A program made the translations under genes and the position numbers. From assembly GCA_038234815.1 (NCBI GenBank), contig JBBQSU010000085.1:1-16398 (forward strand): a stretch of 16,398 nucleotides of DNA, read 5' to 3'. Positions 7,704 through 14,457 of this stretch are shown here, in pieces. How positions within the stretch are numbered: position 1 is the first letter of the stretch; every line of letters starts with the position of its first letter. Source of the DNA: JBBQSU01 sp038234815 (GTDB taxonomy: Bacteria > Planctomycetota > Phycisphaerae > Tepidisphaerales > Tepidisphaeraceae). The notes beneath the pieces were generated by a model. It was not told the origin of the DNA, did not search any database, and saw only the letters and a list, made by a program, of their open reading frames with translations.

Positions 7704-10700
7704 ATGACCACTCTAGCCGACATTAAAACGACGGCCCGATTAATTGCGCTTCACGCCAACCGTAGCGAGGGGCATTGGGTGACGCTGGATAACGGCGTAC
7801 ACGTCCAGATTCAGGACGGGCGCATCACCAAAGGCCCGAAATCGCTGGAGGGCAAGAAGCCGGGCGATTTACACGCCCACGGGCGCAAGATCGTCGCCAT
7901 TCATGGACACGAACGCCCGGACACTAAGCACGCTGAAAGCAACCCCGTATCGTACCGAAAGCCCCAGGTTGACTGGGCGAGGCGAGTGGTTCGTAACAGA
8001 AGCGACAAGCCGACGGCCTATCACCGCATGTTGGCCGAAGGAATTTTAGGCAAGGATCATCCGTTGGTGAAGAACGCGGAAGACGCCGCCAAGCCGCAAT
8101 TTGTTGACGCCAAGACCCGCGAGGAGCGATTGCAGGAATACGTCGAAGCCCGCAAGTCCGGCGCAAAAGTAGCCAAGCCGAAACACGGTAGCGAGATGGG
8201 TTATCGCGGCGACAAGCAGCAAAAGCGGTTCGAGCATTTTTTGGATAGTGAATACGAAGCCAAGCATGGAGTGCTTGACGAAAACGACTTTGACGCCATT
8301 GCGGCGAAGCGGAAGGAAGCCGCGGAGGCCGCCGAGGCGTTGCAGGAGAACAAGGACCACGACTCCGACTCGGCCAGCGAGCAGGGGTCCCAGGTCGCTA
8401 CGAAATCCAGTATCGAGAAGCGGCTGCTCGACTACCACGAAATGGTAGGCGGGAACGAGCGTGGAATAAACGAAGACGACGAAAACCAGACCATAACTGA
8501 TCGGCAAACGACGTTCTGGAAGAAGTTGCCCGGCGAAGTAAGGCACTTTTTGGACGGCCGGCAGCATCTTCGGAAGTTTTTTCACGTTACCGAACAAGCC
8601 AGAGACGCCGGTGGTGCCGACGCGATGGGTGAGATGGGCGTGGACAGGTATTTTGCCACGCTTGAAGGCGCACTCGGCAGCGAGATGAAAGCGGCGGTCA
8701 AGTCGGCAACACACTCGAACGACCAGGAAATGCAACTGCTCGGAACGATCTACCAGAACCGCCAGCCAGGCACAAAGCAGATTCATTTTCCGATAAACAA
8801 ATTGCAGCACGGCCACCGATTCACCATCAACGGTGATGAGTTTGATGTGGAAGAAACCGAGGACGGCAAGACGATCAAAGGCCCGGCGCATTACCCGGAG
8901 ATTCCTTCGGACGCTGACTGGCATATCCCGATCGACAAGGGCAGTCTCAAGAAACGCAAAGAGGCACCCATGACCGCTGGTGACGGCATCGCGCCGTTCA
9001 GCGCGGCGGATATCGTCGATAACATGCTGATGCTGTCGAACTCAAATCACGATCCACGCAACGGACGTTTTGCAGTGAAAGCGGCGGCGGAAATCCGCGA
9101 CATTTTTGACGGAAAGAGCAATGCTGCAGTTGTCGATGTAGGCCCATTTCCCGCGCCGGTGCGAGAGGCTGTTGCTAATCTGGGGCTGAATGTTCCAGAA
9201 GCCACCCATCGCTACGTCTCAGCGGATTGCATCAAGCACATCAAGAAAGAACATCCGGAGCTTGGTGCCGATGATGTTTCAGAAATTCCGGAGATTCTTA
9301 ATTATCCAACTGCGGTTGGCGTTTCCGTTTCAAACAATACAAAACGCATCTGGTTCATCAAGCAGCGAGAGGGAGACCGATTGGCATTGGCAATTTATGG
9401 TATCCAGAAAGGCCAGAGCAGCCTGAAAACGTTCTACGTTGAAGCGGCGGGGAAGATCGTTCGGCAGTTAAAAGAAAAAGGCGTCCACTTGGAGTCAGTG
9501 GCGAACTCTGACATTAAGTGCCTTTCGGCCCTCTGGGATGCCATCCCAGCCGCATCCAGTGTGACGCCCGAAGCAATTATCGACCAATCGCGGTCCATCG
9601 TCAATCATATTCTCCTCTCCCAGGGCCATCTATTCGGCGGCGGCAGCACAGGCGGCAGCACCGGGCATCTGTTTGCGAAGCGGGCTTCCGGTGGTCACTG
9701 GGTGACGATCGACGGCACGCACGTCCATATCAGCGGGGAAGGCAAGATCGACAAGGGTCCGTCGGCGCTGGTGGGCAAACGCAAGTCGGAAGTGGCGCAC
9801 AAGATCACCGCCGAGCATGGCGAGAATCATCCGGTAACAGGAACGAAGGAAGGGCCGTCGGCTTCCCCCGCCAAAACGATCGCCGATGAGGCCAAGGCGA
9901 TAGCGGAACACTTGACATCGCCAGCCAGCGCGAAGAGTGAACACGGTGACAAAGAGGATCGTGAGGCCCGTTGGCGTGACCTTCACAAGACCCACGAGCA
10001 ATACTACTACGTTCACGAACAAGACGCCGCAAATGCCCATAATCGCGCAATCAATAAACTGCAAGCTGCACAAAGAGACCTTGCCAACTTTGAGTCGGCT
10101 TTGGGCAACGCGCAGCGAAATGCCGATCGCAACCCAGGTAGCGTAGAGCGAGTGCAAAAAGCAATAGATACCACTCGCAAGATCATTGAGGGCCATAAAC
10201 CAGAGATTGCCAAACATCAGGCAAAACGTGACGCGCTTGCGAAAGAACGGGAATCTATTGTTGCCGAAAAAGAAAAGATCAAGCCAGGCAGCAAATGGAA
10301 CGATCCCAACCGTGATTGGCATAGCGCCTTACTTCGCAACCAGAAGCAAGACGCAGAACGCGCGAAAAACCTGCGACAAGAAATAATCGACGAAAAGAAA
10401 CACGCTGTAAAGCAACCGATCGCCTCGATCCCCAAGCCGATCAAAAAGACTCCGATACAGGTGAAGGCGGCGGAAGTTGCAAAGGCGATGACGGAGAAGC
10501 CCGTCGAGCGGACTCCGATGCAGGTGAAGGCGGCTGAGATTGCGAAGGGGATGACGGAAAAGCCGAAGGAGAAACCGACGTTTGGATATAGTGTCGGAGA
10601 CAAGGGATTCAATTCGTATTCCGAAGCCGTTAAGCACGCCAGCGGTATCGATGGTGAAGTAATAGACAATCGCACTGGATCACGAAAGTGGTATCCGATG

Positions 10701-13508
10701 CCCAAGCCCGATGCCAAGCGGATGCGCATGTACAACGAGCGCAAGGCGGCATACGAAGCACAACAAAGGCTCGATGCGAGGCTAGAGGCAGAACGCAACG
10801 CATCCGCCCCCGTTGACCCCGCCCGTCAGTTCGGCCTGTTCCAGAAGGGCGCCGGCGGCAAGCCCGTCGAGATCGGCGAGAAGCCGGGGCAAACGTCGAT
10901 GTTCGGGGATGCGAAGCCTCTGCCCAAGCCGGAGCCGGTGAAGGCGGAGAAGATCGACCCGCACCAGACGACAATGGAGCAGGTGGGGAAGGCTAACGAG
11001 CCGCAGCCCGCCCCCGCTATTGCGGAGAAGCCGAAAGACGAGGCGACGGCCGAAGTAAAACGCATCGCCCCGCCCGCCAGCTTAAAAGATGCCGCCAGTT
11101 TAAGTCTTTCGGATTTTGCAGCATCCCAAGGGAAATCTCCAACAGATGTCTACACCCGTCAAACTCACGAATATTTACAGAAACGGTACGGAATCACTCC
11201 CGCTATCGCATCTCAGCCGAAGGAAATAGCGCAATCACCCATTCAGACGCAGGCGAAAGAGATCGCGGAGAAGATGTCCGCCGGCGAAAGCAAAGCGGCC
11301 GCGCGCAGCGAAGCAACCCCGCGCAGCGAAGCGGCCGCGCATCAGAAGCAACTCGATTCCGACTATGAGTTTGCGAGAACTTCAGAAGTTCCCAACGCGG
11401 GTGAAGACCTGAAAGGATCGGCCCGGCACGTCCGCAACGCATGGAAGTCACTTGCCGATGCCGAGGCGAACGGGACCGCAGAATCAATGGTGACGCGGGA
11501 TATGCTGCTACGCAACGAGCCGCACAACCTAATGACGAACCTCAAGCCGCATAACGCAATGGCGTCTCTGGCGGCACACCTTGCGATTCAGGCGTTCCCG
11601 ACAGAAGTAGGAACATACCCCAAATCCTACGGCCCGCAGTTTAAGGACCGATATGGCAATTCGTATCCCGAAGCGAAGAAGCCCGCCGAACTGCGCGAAC
11701 AGTATTACAACGCATATCGGGCTATCAAGGCCAAGGCTGAACAACTGGCCGCCAGCGAAAAAGACCCAATCAAAGCGACAGCATTCCTCGCAGAGGAAAC
11801 GCTATTGCAGGCAAAGAAGGCGCTTGGAGTGTCGGCGGATAAACCCAACCATAGTCTATGGACGAACGACGCCTACAACCCGGTCGGACGTGGATTGTTA
11901 AACACTTACAAAAAGATGTCTGGTAGCGAACGCAACTCAACCAGCATTCGCGGGCGCGTGTCGGATTTTGCTAATCGGGTTGGGCGGAAATACGGCAAGA
12001 TCGGCCCGGAGATCGCAAACGCAATCGCATCGCACGTTAAGGACGTTCTTGACGGCGACTCTTTCAATAAGACGTTTGAGACAGTGAAGGGAAAGGGCGA
12101 AAACGATTTTGATCCTGCCCAGGTCTATGTGACCGATCGCGCCGACCGAAAAGGCGGGCGGTCCATTGATGCAAGCGCCGACTTCATTACAAAATCACTT
12201 GGAATGCGCGGTTTGCAATGGGGAAATAGCGTTACCGACGATGAGCGTCAGTTGCACTTGAAACACGCCGCCGAAGCCTTTGTTGACCTTGCGGACGCGA
12301 CTGGACTTGACGATTCACACATGAGCTTGGGTGGAACACTCGGACTCGCTATTGGCGCTCGCGGGCACGGCTTGCCTCTCGCCCACTACGAAGCCGGCAC
12401 AAAAGTCATCAACCTGACCCGCAAGAAGGGGGTCGGCTCACTCTCGCATGAATGGGGCCACGCCTTAGACCACGCGATTGCGGGTGGAAAAACTTCGGCT
12501 CAGCGTGCTGACTTTATGAGCGAGCATACATCGCCAGAGAGGATTGCTACCAATGAGGACGGTAGTTACGCAAGCAACGACAAGGGCAGGATGTATTCTA
12601 TTGACCATAGCAAAGACCCAATATGGTCAGCCATGAACGACGTTCGCGCCGCAATGAAGTCAAGCGGGTTCAACGAGCGACTTAGCAAAGAAATATCGGC
12701 CCTCAAGATATCCGATACCAAGAAGAAGTATTGGAGAAGCGACCCGGAAAAGTTTGCTCGCGCATTTGAGAAGCATACGCAGGTTAAGTTGCGCGGTCAG
12801 GGCCGCGAAAACACATACTTGACCAGTGCGAAAGACCACCCGCTTTGGCCTACGCCAGCGGAAACTGCCCACATGGCTCCGCACTTCGAAAGACTTTTGG
12901 CCGCTGTTCGGCAGCACCATTTTAAGGCATCACAAGCCACGCAATCGCTCTCCCGCGAAGAGCGAGTACGAAGTGTGGCCAGGACACTAGCCCAGCATCA
13001 TTCTGCCGCCGCCGACCCCATCTACCTTTCCGCCAGCCCGACGATTGCATCAACAGAAGTCGGCAGCGCCTTCCCTCAGAACTTCAACAATCTGCCGATC
13101 AAATACGGCTGGATCAATGCCGCCGCCTGCGGCAGCTGGAAGCACCCCAAGACCGGCCAGGCGATCCCCATCAACGCTGCCCGCGTCGATAAATGGGTGG
13201 CTGGCATCAAGCTCGCCCGCAGTCGCAACGTCGATCTGCCCGCGTGCCAGGACCATAAAGAAACATCGTCCGCAAGCCTTGGCGGAATTTATGACGCCAA
13301 GCGTGACGGCGAAAAACTGCAACTCCTAGTCGGGTTCTACGGCGACGATGCCATGAACACAGCCCGACGCAACCGCTTCTCCATCGGCATTGATCCAAAC
13401 TTCAAAGACTCTTACGGCAACAGTTACGGCGAAATGATCCGTCACGTTGCCACGACGCCAGTCCCGGTCATTCCCGGCACCGGGTTCGTCACGCTTTCAC
13501 GCACCTGA
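7704..13508 (+). CDS. Giant polyvalent protein fused to a C-terminal prohead protease
   Basis: One uninterrupted 1934-codon frame. Order of parts seen: GHWVT cassette copy 1 (23-56); charged helical region (~80-235); acidic linker; unrecognised domain with ADAMGEMGVDRYF (~260-355); small beta domain with FTINGDEFDV (~360-420); NHDPRNGRF linker (448-456); PBECR-like nuclease (~460-615); Gly/Ser linker with two GHLF; GHWVT copy 2 (664-697); coiled coil (~745-863); two 21-residue repeats (916-957); small domain with FNSYSEAVKHA (~960-1000); QFGLF (1042-1046) and QTSMF (1063-1067); polyvalent segment GEDLKGSARH (1233); LPD1-like/zincin region (~1370-1700, HEWGH 1582-1586); prohead protease (~1773-1934). 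It occupies the Mu gpI position between gpF and scaffold. The family logic (polyvalent proteins are virion-carried, multi-effector proteins) suggests packaged cargo released by the attached protease; this is inference. ATG 7704 lacks a strong ribosome site. Confidence 0.88.
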   Translation: MTTLADIKTTARLIALHANRSEGHWVTLDNGVHVQIQDGRITKGPKSLEGKKPGDLHAHGRKIVAIHGHERPDTKHAESNPVSYRKPQVDWARRVVRNRSDKPTAYHRMLAEGILGKDHPLVKNAEDAAKPQFVDAKTREERLQEYVEARKSGAKVAKPKHGSEMGYRGDKQQKRFEHFLDSEYEAKHGVLDENDFDAIAAKRKEAAEAAEALQENKDHDSDSASEQGSQVATKSSIEKRLLDYHEMVGGNERGINEDDENQTITDRQTTFWKKLPGEVRHFLDGRQHLRKFFHVTEQARDAGGADAMGEMGVDRYFATLEGALGSEMKAAVKSATHSNDQEMQLLGTIYQNRQPGTKQIHFPINKLQHGHRFTINGDEFDVEETEDGKTIKGPAHYPEIPSDADWHIPIDKGSLKKRKEAPMTAGDGIAPFSAADIVDNMLMLSNSNHDPRNGRFAVKAAAEIRDIFDGKSNAAVVDVGPFPAPVREAVANLGLNVPEATHRYVSADCIKHIKKEHPELGADDVSEIPEILNYPTAVGVSVSNNTKRIWFIKQREGDRLALAIYGIQKGQSSLKTFYVEAAGKIVRQLKEKGVHLESVANSDIKCLSALWDAIPAASSVTPEAIIDQSRSIVNHILLSQGHLFGGGSTGGSTGHLFAKRASGGHWVTIDGTHVHISGEGKIDKGPSALVGKRKSEVAHKITAEHGENHPVTGTKEGPSASPAKTIADEAKAIAEHLTSPASAKSEHGDKEDREARWRDLHKTHEQYYYVHEQDAANAHNRAINKLQAAQRDLANFESALGNAQRNADRNPGSVERVQKAIDTTRKIIEGHKPEIAKHQAKRDALAKERESIVAEKEKIKPGSKWNDPNRDWHSALLRNQKQDAERAKNLRQEIIDEKKHAVKQPIASIPKPIKKTPIQVKAAEVAKAMTEKPVERTPMQVKAAEIAKGMTEKPKEKPTFGYSVGDKGFNSYSEAVKHASGIDGEVIDNRTGSRKWYPMPKPDAKRMRMYNERKAAYEAQQRLDARLEAERNASAPVDPARQFGLFQKGAGGKPVEIGEKPGQTSMFGDAKPLPKPEPVKAEKIDPHQTTMEQVGKANEPQPAPAIAEKPKDEATAEVKRIAPPASLKDAASLSLSDFAASQGKSPTDVYTRQTHEYLQKRYGITPAIASQPKEIAQSPIQTQAKEIAEKMSAGESKAAARSEATPRSEAAAHQKQLDSDYEFARTSEVPNAGEDLKGSARHVRNAWKSLADAEANGTAESMVTRDMLLRNEPHNLMTNLKPHNAMASLAAHLAIQAFPTEVGTYPKSYGPQFKDRYGNSYPEAKKPAELREQYYNAYRAIKAKAEQLAASEKDPIKATAFLAEETLLQAKKALGVSADKPNHSLWTNDAYNPVGRGLLNTYKKMSGSERNSTSIRGRVSDFANRVGRKYGKIGPEIANAIASHVKDVLDGDSFNKTFETVKGKGENDFDPAQVYVTDRADRKGGRSIDASADFITKSLGMRGLQWGNSVTDDERQLHLKHAAEAFVDLADATGLDDSHMSLGGTLGLAIGARGHGLPLAHYEAGTKVINLTRKKGVGSLSHEWGHALDHAIAGGKTSAQRADFMSEHTSPERIATNEDGSYASNDKGRMYSIDHSKDPIWSAMNDVRAAMKSSGFNERLSKEISALKISDTKKKYWRSDPEKFARAFEKHTQVKLRGQGRENTYLTSAKDHPLWPTPAETAHMAPHFERLLAAVRQHHFKASQATQSLSREERVRSVARTLAQHHSAAADPIYLSASPTIASTEVGSAFPQNFNNLPIKYGWINAAACGSWKHPKTGQAIPINAARVDKWVAGIKLARSRNVDLPACQDHKETSSASLGGIYDAKRDGEKLQLLVGFYGDDAMNTARRNRFSIGIDPNFKDSYGNSYGEMIRHVATTPVPVIPGTGFVTLSRT
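7770..7871 (+). repeat. GHWVT cassette, copy 1
   Basis: Codes for residues 23-56 of the giant protein: GHWVTLDNGVHVQIQDGRI, then TKGPKSLEGK. It aligns without large gaps with copy 2 at 9693-9794 (shared GHWVT, a D.G turn, HV.I, G.I, KGP, L.GK). The two copies are diverged at DNA level, so this is an old duplication or repeated acquisition of a short beta-hairpin module. It precedes the first charged helical region. Confidence 0.7.
9081..9548 (+). other. PBECR-like toxin nuclease domain within the giant protein
   Basis: Residues ~460-615. The stretch reads RYVSADCIKHIKKEHPE (503-519) with paired His512 and His517, then an Ile-Pro-Glu-Ile-Leu segment and a Pro at the end of a helix, then strands IWFIKQREGDRLALAIYG and KTFYVEA. 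This order (strand, KH..KxHP, I..IL.xP, two or three strands with Lys/Arg) is the pattern of phage barnase-EndoU-colicin E5/D-RelE-like nucleases, which cut RNA or tRNA. Catalytic residues cannot be assigned with certainty; the His pair and Lys/Arg of the strands are candidates. No separate immunity gene is seen. GC falls to about 42% here against 67% in the following cassette, by direct count over 60-base blocks. Confidence 0.6.
9624..9674 (+). repeat. Short linker duplication coding for GHLF and GGST
   Basis: GHLF is encoded twice, at 9624-9635 and 9663-9674, 39 bases apart. Between them the 11-mer GGCGGCAGCAC occurs at 9639-9649 and 9651-9661. The product is a flexible Gly/Ser/Thr linker between the nuclease-like domain and GHWVT copy 2. 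It probably allows independent folding, and may expose a cleavage region. Confidence 0.6.
9693..9794 (+). repeat. GHWVT cassette, copy 2
   Basis: Codes for residues 664-697: GHWVTIDGTHVHISGEGKI, then DKGPSALVGKR. It is the partner of the copy at 7770-7871 and follows the PBECR-like nuclease and a Gly/Ser linker. It stands at a domain border, as does copy 1, and looks like a joining module that marks where a new cargo block begins. Confidence 0.7.
10449..10574 (+). repeat. Two tandem 63-base (21-residue) repeats
   Basis: Unit 1 is 10449-10511 and unit 2 is 10512-10574, highly similar at DNA and protein level. They encode TPIQVKAAEVAKAMTEKP and TPMQVKAAEIAKGMTEKP followed by a short charged tail. 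A third, diverged protein copy, SPIQTQAKEIAEKMSAGE, occurs at 11235-11288 about 260 residues later. The repeats form Ala/Lys/Glu amphipathic helices set off by Lys-Pro linkers. Confidence 0.8.
11295..11340 (+). repeat. 18-base repeat flanked by identical GC-rich 10-mers
   Basis: GCGCAGCGAAGC occurs at 11303-11314 and 11321-11332 (period 18 bases, six residues, giving RSEA twice). The block is bounded by GCGGCCGCGC at 11295-11304 and 11331-11340. It codes for an Ala/Arg/Ser/Glu linker before the polyvalent segment that leads into the zincin domain. Repeat expansion by slippage or recombination is a simple explanation. Confidence 0.6.
11811..12803 (+). other. LPD1-like polyvalent domain with zincin metallopeptidase motif
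   Basis: Residues ~1370-1700 of the giant protein. The segment carries MRGLQWGNSV (1501-1510), a GTLGLAIGARG glycine-rich strand-turn, AHYEAGTKVINLTR, and then SLSHEWGHALDH, whose HEWGH at 1582-1586 is an intact HExxH zinc site. About 100 residues later, DPEKFARAFE (1680-1689) offers Glu1682 or Glu1689 as a third ligand. This arrangement matches what is known of the large polyvalent-protein-associated domain LPD1 and related zincins found in phage and conjugative-element polyvalent proteins. Peptidase activity and the identity of the target, host or viral, are unknown. Confidence 0.65.
13020..13508 (+). other. Prohead maturation protease domain at the C-terminus of the giant protein
   Basis: Residues ~1773-1934. 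The visible frame is INAARVDKWVAGIKLA, then an LPACQDHKE segment with Asp1850-His1851, then GGIYDAKRDGEKLQLLVGF, then RRNRFSIGID with Ser1893, then HVATTPVPVIPG near the end. A His inside a V.DH motif, a Ser after an Arg-rich helix in an F/I-S-I context, and the closing HVA.T..PVI are typical of phage prohead proteases with the herpesvirus-protease-like fold (Mu gpI / S78-type). It lies directly upstream of the scaffold gene. In Mu, protease and scaffold share one reading frame; here the protease is instead joined to the polyvalent part and the scaffold is separate. Confidence 0.72.
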
Positions 13509-13551
13509 TTCTGTTTCCCTAGCGACCAGTTTTCAAAGCCCACTGCCGCGT

Positions 13552-13602
13552 TTGCAGCGCCCAAGGCAGCAGGCCCGTTTCTCACACGCGCGGGCGCTGC
13601 AA
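13552..13602 (+). promoter_or_regulatory. Inverted repeat between the giant gene and the scaffold gene
   Basis: TTGCAGCGCCC at 13552-13562 and GGGCGCTGCAA at 13592-13602 are perfect 11-bp arms around a 29-base loop, in the 115-base gap before the scaffold gene. No T-run follows, so a classical intrinsic terminator is unlikely. A second possible stem, CTGCC 13543-13547 with GGCAG 13565-13569, would be incompatible or pseudoknotted with the main one. The structure ends 10 bases before the scaffold ribosome site, suggesting mRNA processing, stabilisation or translation control. Confidence 0.5.
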
Positions 13603-13612
13603 TCACCAATAT

Positions 13613-13616
13613 GGAG
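13613..13616 (+). promoter_or_regulatory. Ribosome binding site of the scaffold gene
   Basis: GGAG seven bases upstream of ATG 13624. This site decides the start: the same frame is open back to 13447, but that upstream part overlaps the protease-coding 3' end and reads as a low-complexity shadow sequence. Confidence 0.7.
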
Positions 13617-13623
13617 CAATCCA

Positions 13624-14391
13624 ATGCCCTTTACTGAATCCGAAAAAGCCCGCGTCATGCAATGCCTCGGCATTGACGACGTGGCGGATGAGCAGGCCGT
13701 CGAACTTTTGACGGCCACCATCGACGAACTCCGTGGCATGATCGGCCTGTCGGCCGGTGCCTACATCGACGAACTCAACACCCTCGTTCCCGGCCTGTCC
13801 GAAACCCCGGACGACCAGAAAATGAGTAAGATCGTCGATCACCTTTCCGCCGTGTCGGACACCGACGATGAAGACGCCGGCGGACCCAACGCCATCGCCA
13901 CGCTGTCCCGCGCCGAAATCCACACCAAGGCCGGCGCCAACCGGCAATCGTGGAAGGCCGAAAGCCAGCAGTTGCGATCGGACAACACCACGCTGCGAAA
14001 GCAGGTGCAGGAGTTGTCGGCCCGGGTGGTCAAAGACCTCGACAAGGACGCGCAGGACTTGGCCATCGACTCGGCACGAGTCAAGTACGACAACCTCGTT
14101 ATGTCGGGCGCTATCACCCCCAGCGTGAAAGACCGCCTGTTTACCTTGCTTGTGCAGGACGGACAGAAGGCCAACACCCTCGGCCTGTCCCGGGCTGCCA
14201 ATCCGAAGCTCGATAAGCCGCTGGCTTTTGCCCTTGCCGACATCCTGTCGGAAAACAGGCCGGTGGAAGTCGGCGAGCGCACCGGCATTCAGGTGCTTTC
14301 CCGCACACCAGAAAAGACTTTTGAAGAAACCAGCAGGGAAGAGGCGACAAACCTGCTGAATAAGTACGCCACCGCTGGCAACGCCAAGTAA
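13624..14391 (+). CDS. Head scaffold-like protein
   Basis: A 255-residue protein. An acidic central segment (SDTDDEDAGG, 78-87) is followed by a coiled-coil helix (~108-145, with KAESQQLRSDNTTLRKQVQE heptads) and then ARVKYDNLVMSGAITPSVKD (151-170), ending in a Glu/Lys-rich helix. The coiled coil plus a G.ITP segment resembles the scaffold half of Mu-like gpI proteins, where protease and scaffold are joined. Here it is a separate gene directly after the protease-coding 3' end. It would form the internal core of the prohead and be degraded by the protease. No enzymatic motif is seen. ATG 13624 is supported by GGAG at 13613-13616. The role is inferred from coiled coil, family resemblance and position. 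Confidence 0.7.
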   Translation: MPFTESEKARVMQCLGIDDVADEQAVELLTATIDELRGMIGLSAGAYIDELNTLVPGLSETPDDQKMSKIVDHLSAVSDTDDEDAGGPNAIATLSRAEIHTKAGANRQSWKAESQQLRSDNTTLRKQVQELSARVVKDLDKDAQDLAIDSARVKYDNLVMSGAITPSVKDRLFTLLVQDGQKANTLGLSRAANPKLDKPLAFALADILSENRPVEVGERTGIQVLSRTPEKTFEETSREEATNLLNKYATAGNAK

Positions 14392-14397
14392 CCGCCG

Positions 14398-14420
14398 GGT
14401 CTAGCCGTTCGGCTAAGACC
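14398..14420 (+). promoter_or_regulatory. Hairpin between scaffold and decoration genes
   Basis: GGTCTAGCC and GGCTAAGACC pair through a nine-bp stem with a single bulged A and a GTTC loop. It lies seven bases after the scaffold stop. It is followed by only three T, so it may be a weak attenuator or an mRNA processing or stability element rather than a terminator; the downstream capsid genes must be expressed strongly. Confidence 0.45.
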
Positions 14421-14445
14421 TAACCCCGTTTCATCAACCCCACTC

Positions 14446-14450
14446 AGGAG
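14446..14450 (+). promoter_or_regulatory. Ribosome binding site of the decoration gene
   Basis: AGGAG seven bases before ATG 14458, one of the strongest such sites in the window, fitting an abundantly made head protein. Confidence 0.75.
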
Positions 14451-14457
14451 ATACCCA

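Noticed and set aside
8046..8924. Minus-strand 292-codon open frame opposite the giant gene
   Set aside because: No ribosome site or family features, and the plus-strand frame is continuous with conserved motifs on both sides.
10449..10574. Tandem repeats as part of a CRISPR array
   Set aside because: Units are directly adjacent without spacers, in frame, and code for amphipathic helices.
13447..13623. Longer N-terminus for the scaffold protein
   Set aside because: It would overlap the protease-coding end; the added sequence is Pro/Arg/Ser-rich shadow, while ATG 13624 has GGAG at ideal spacing.
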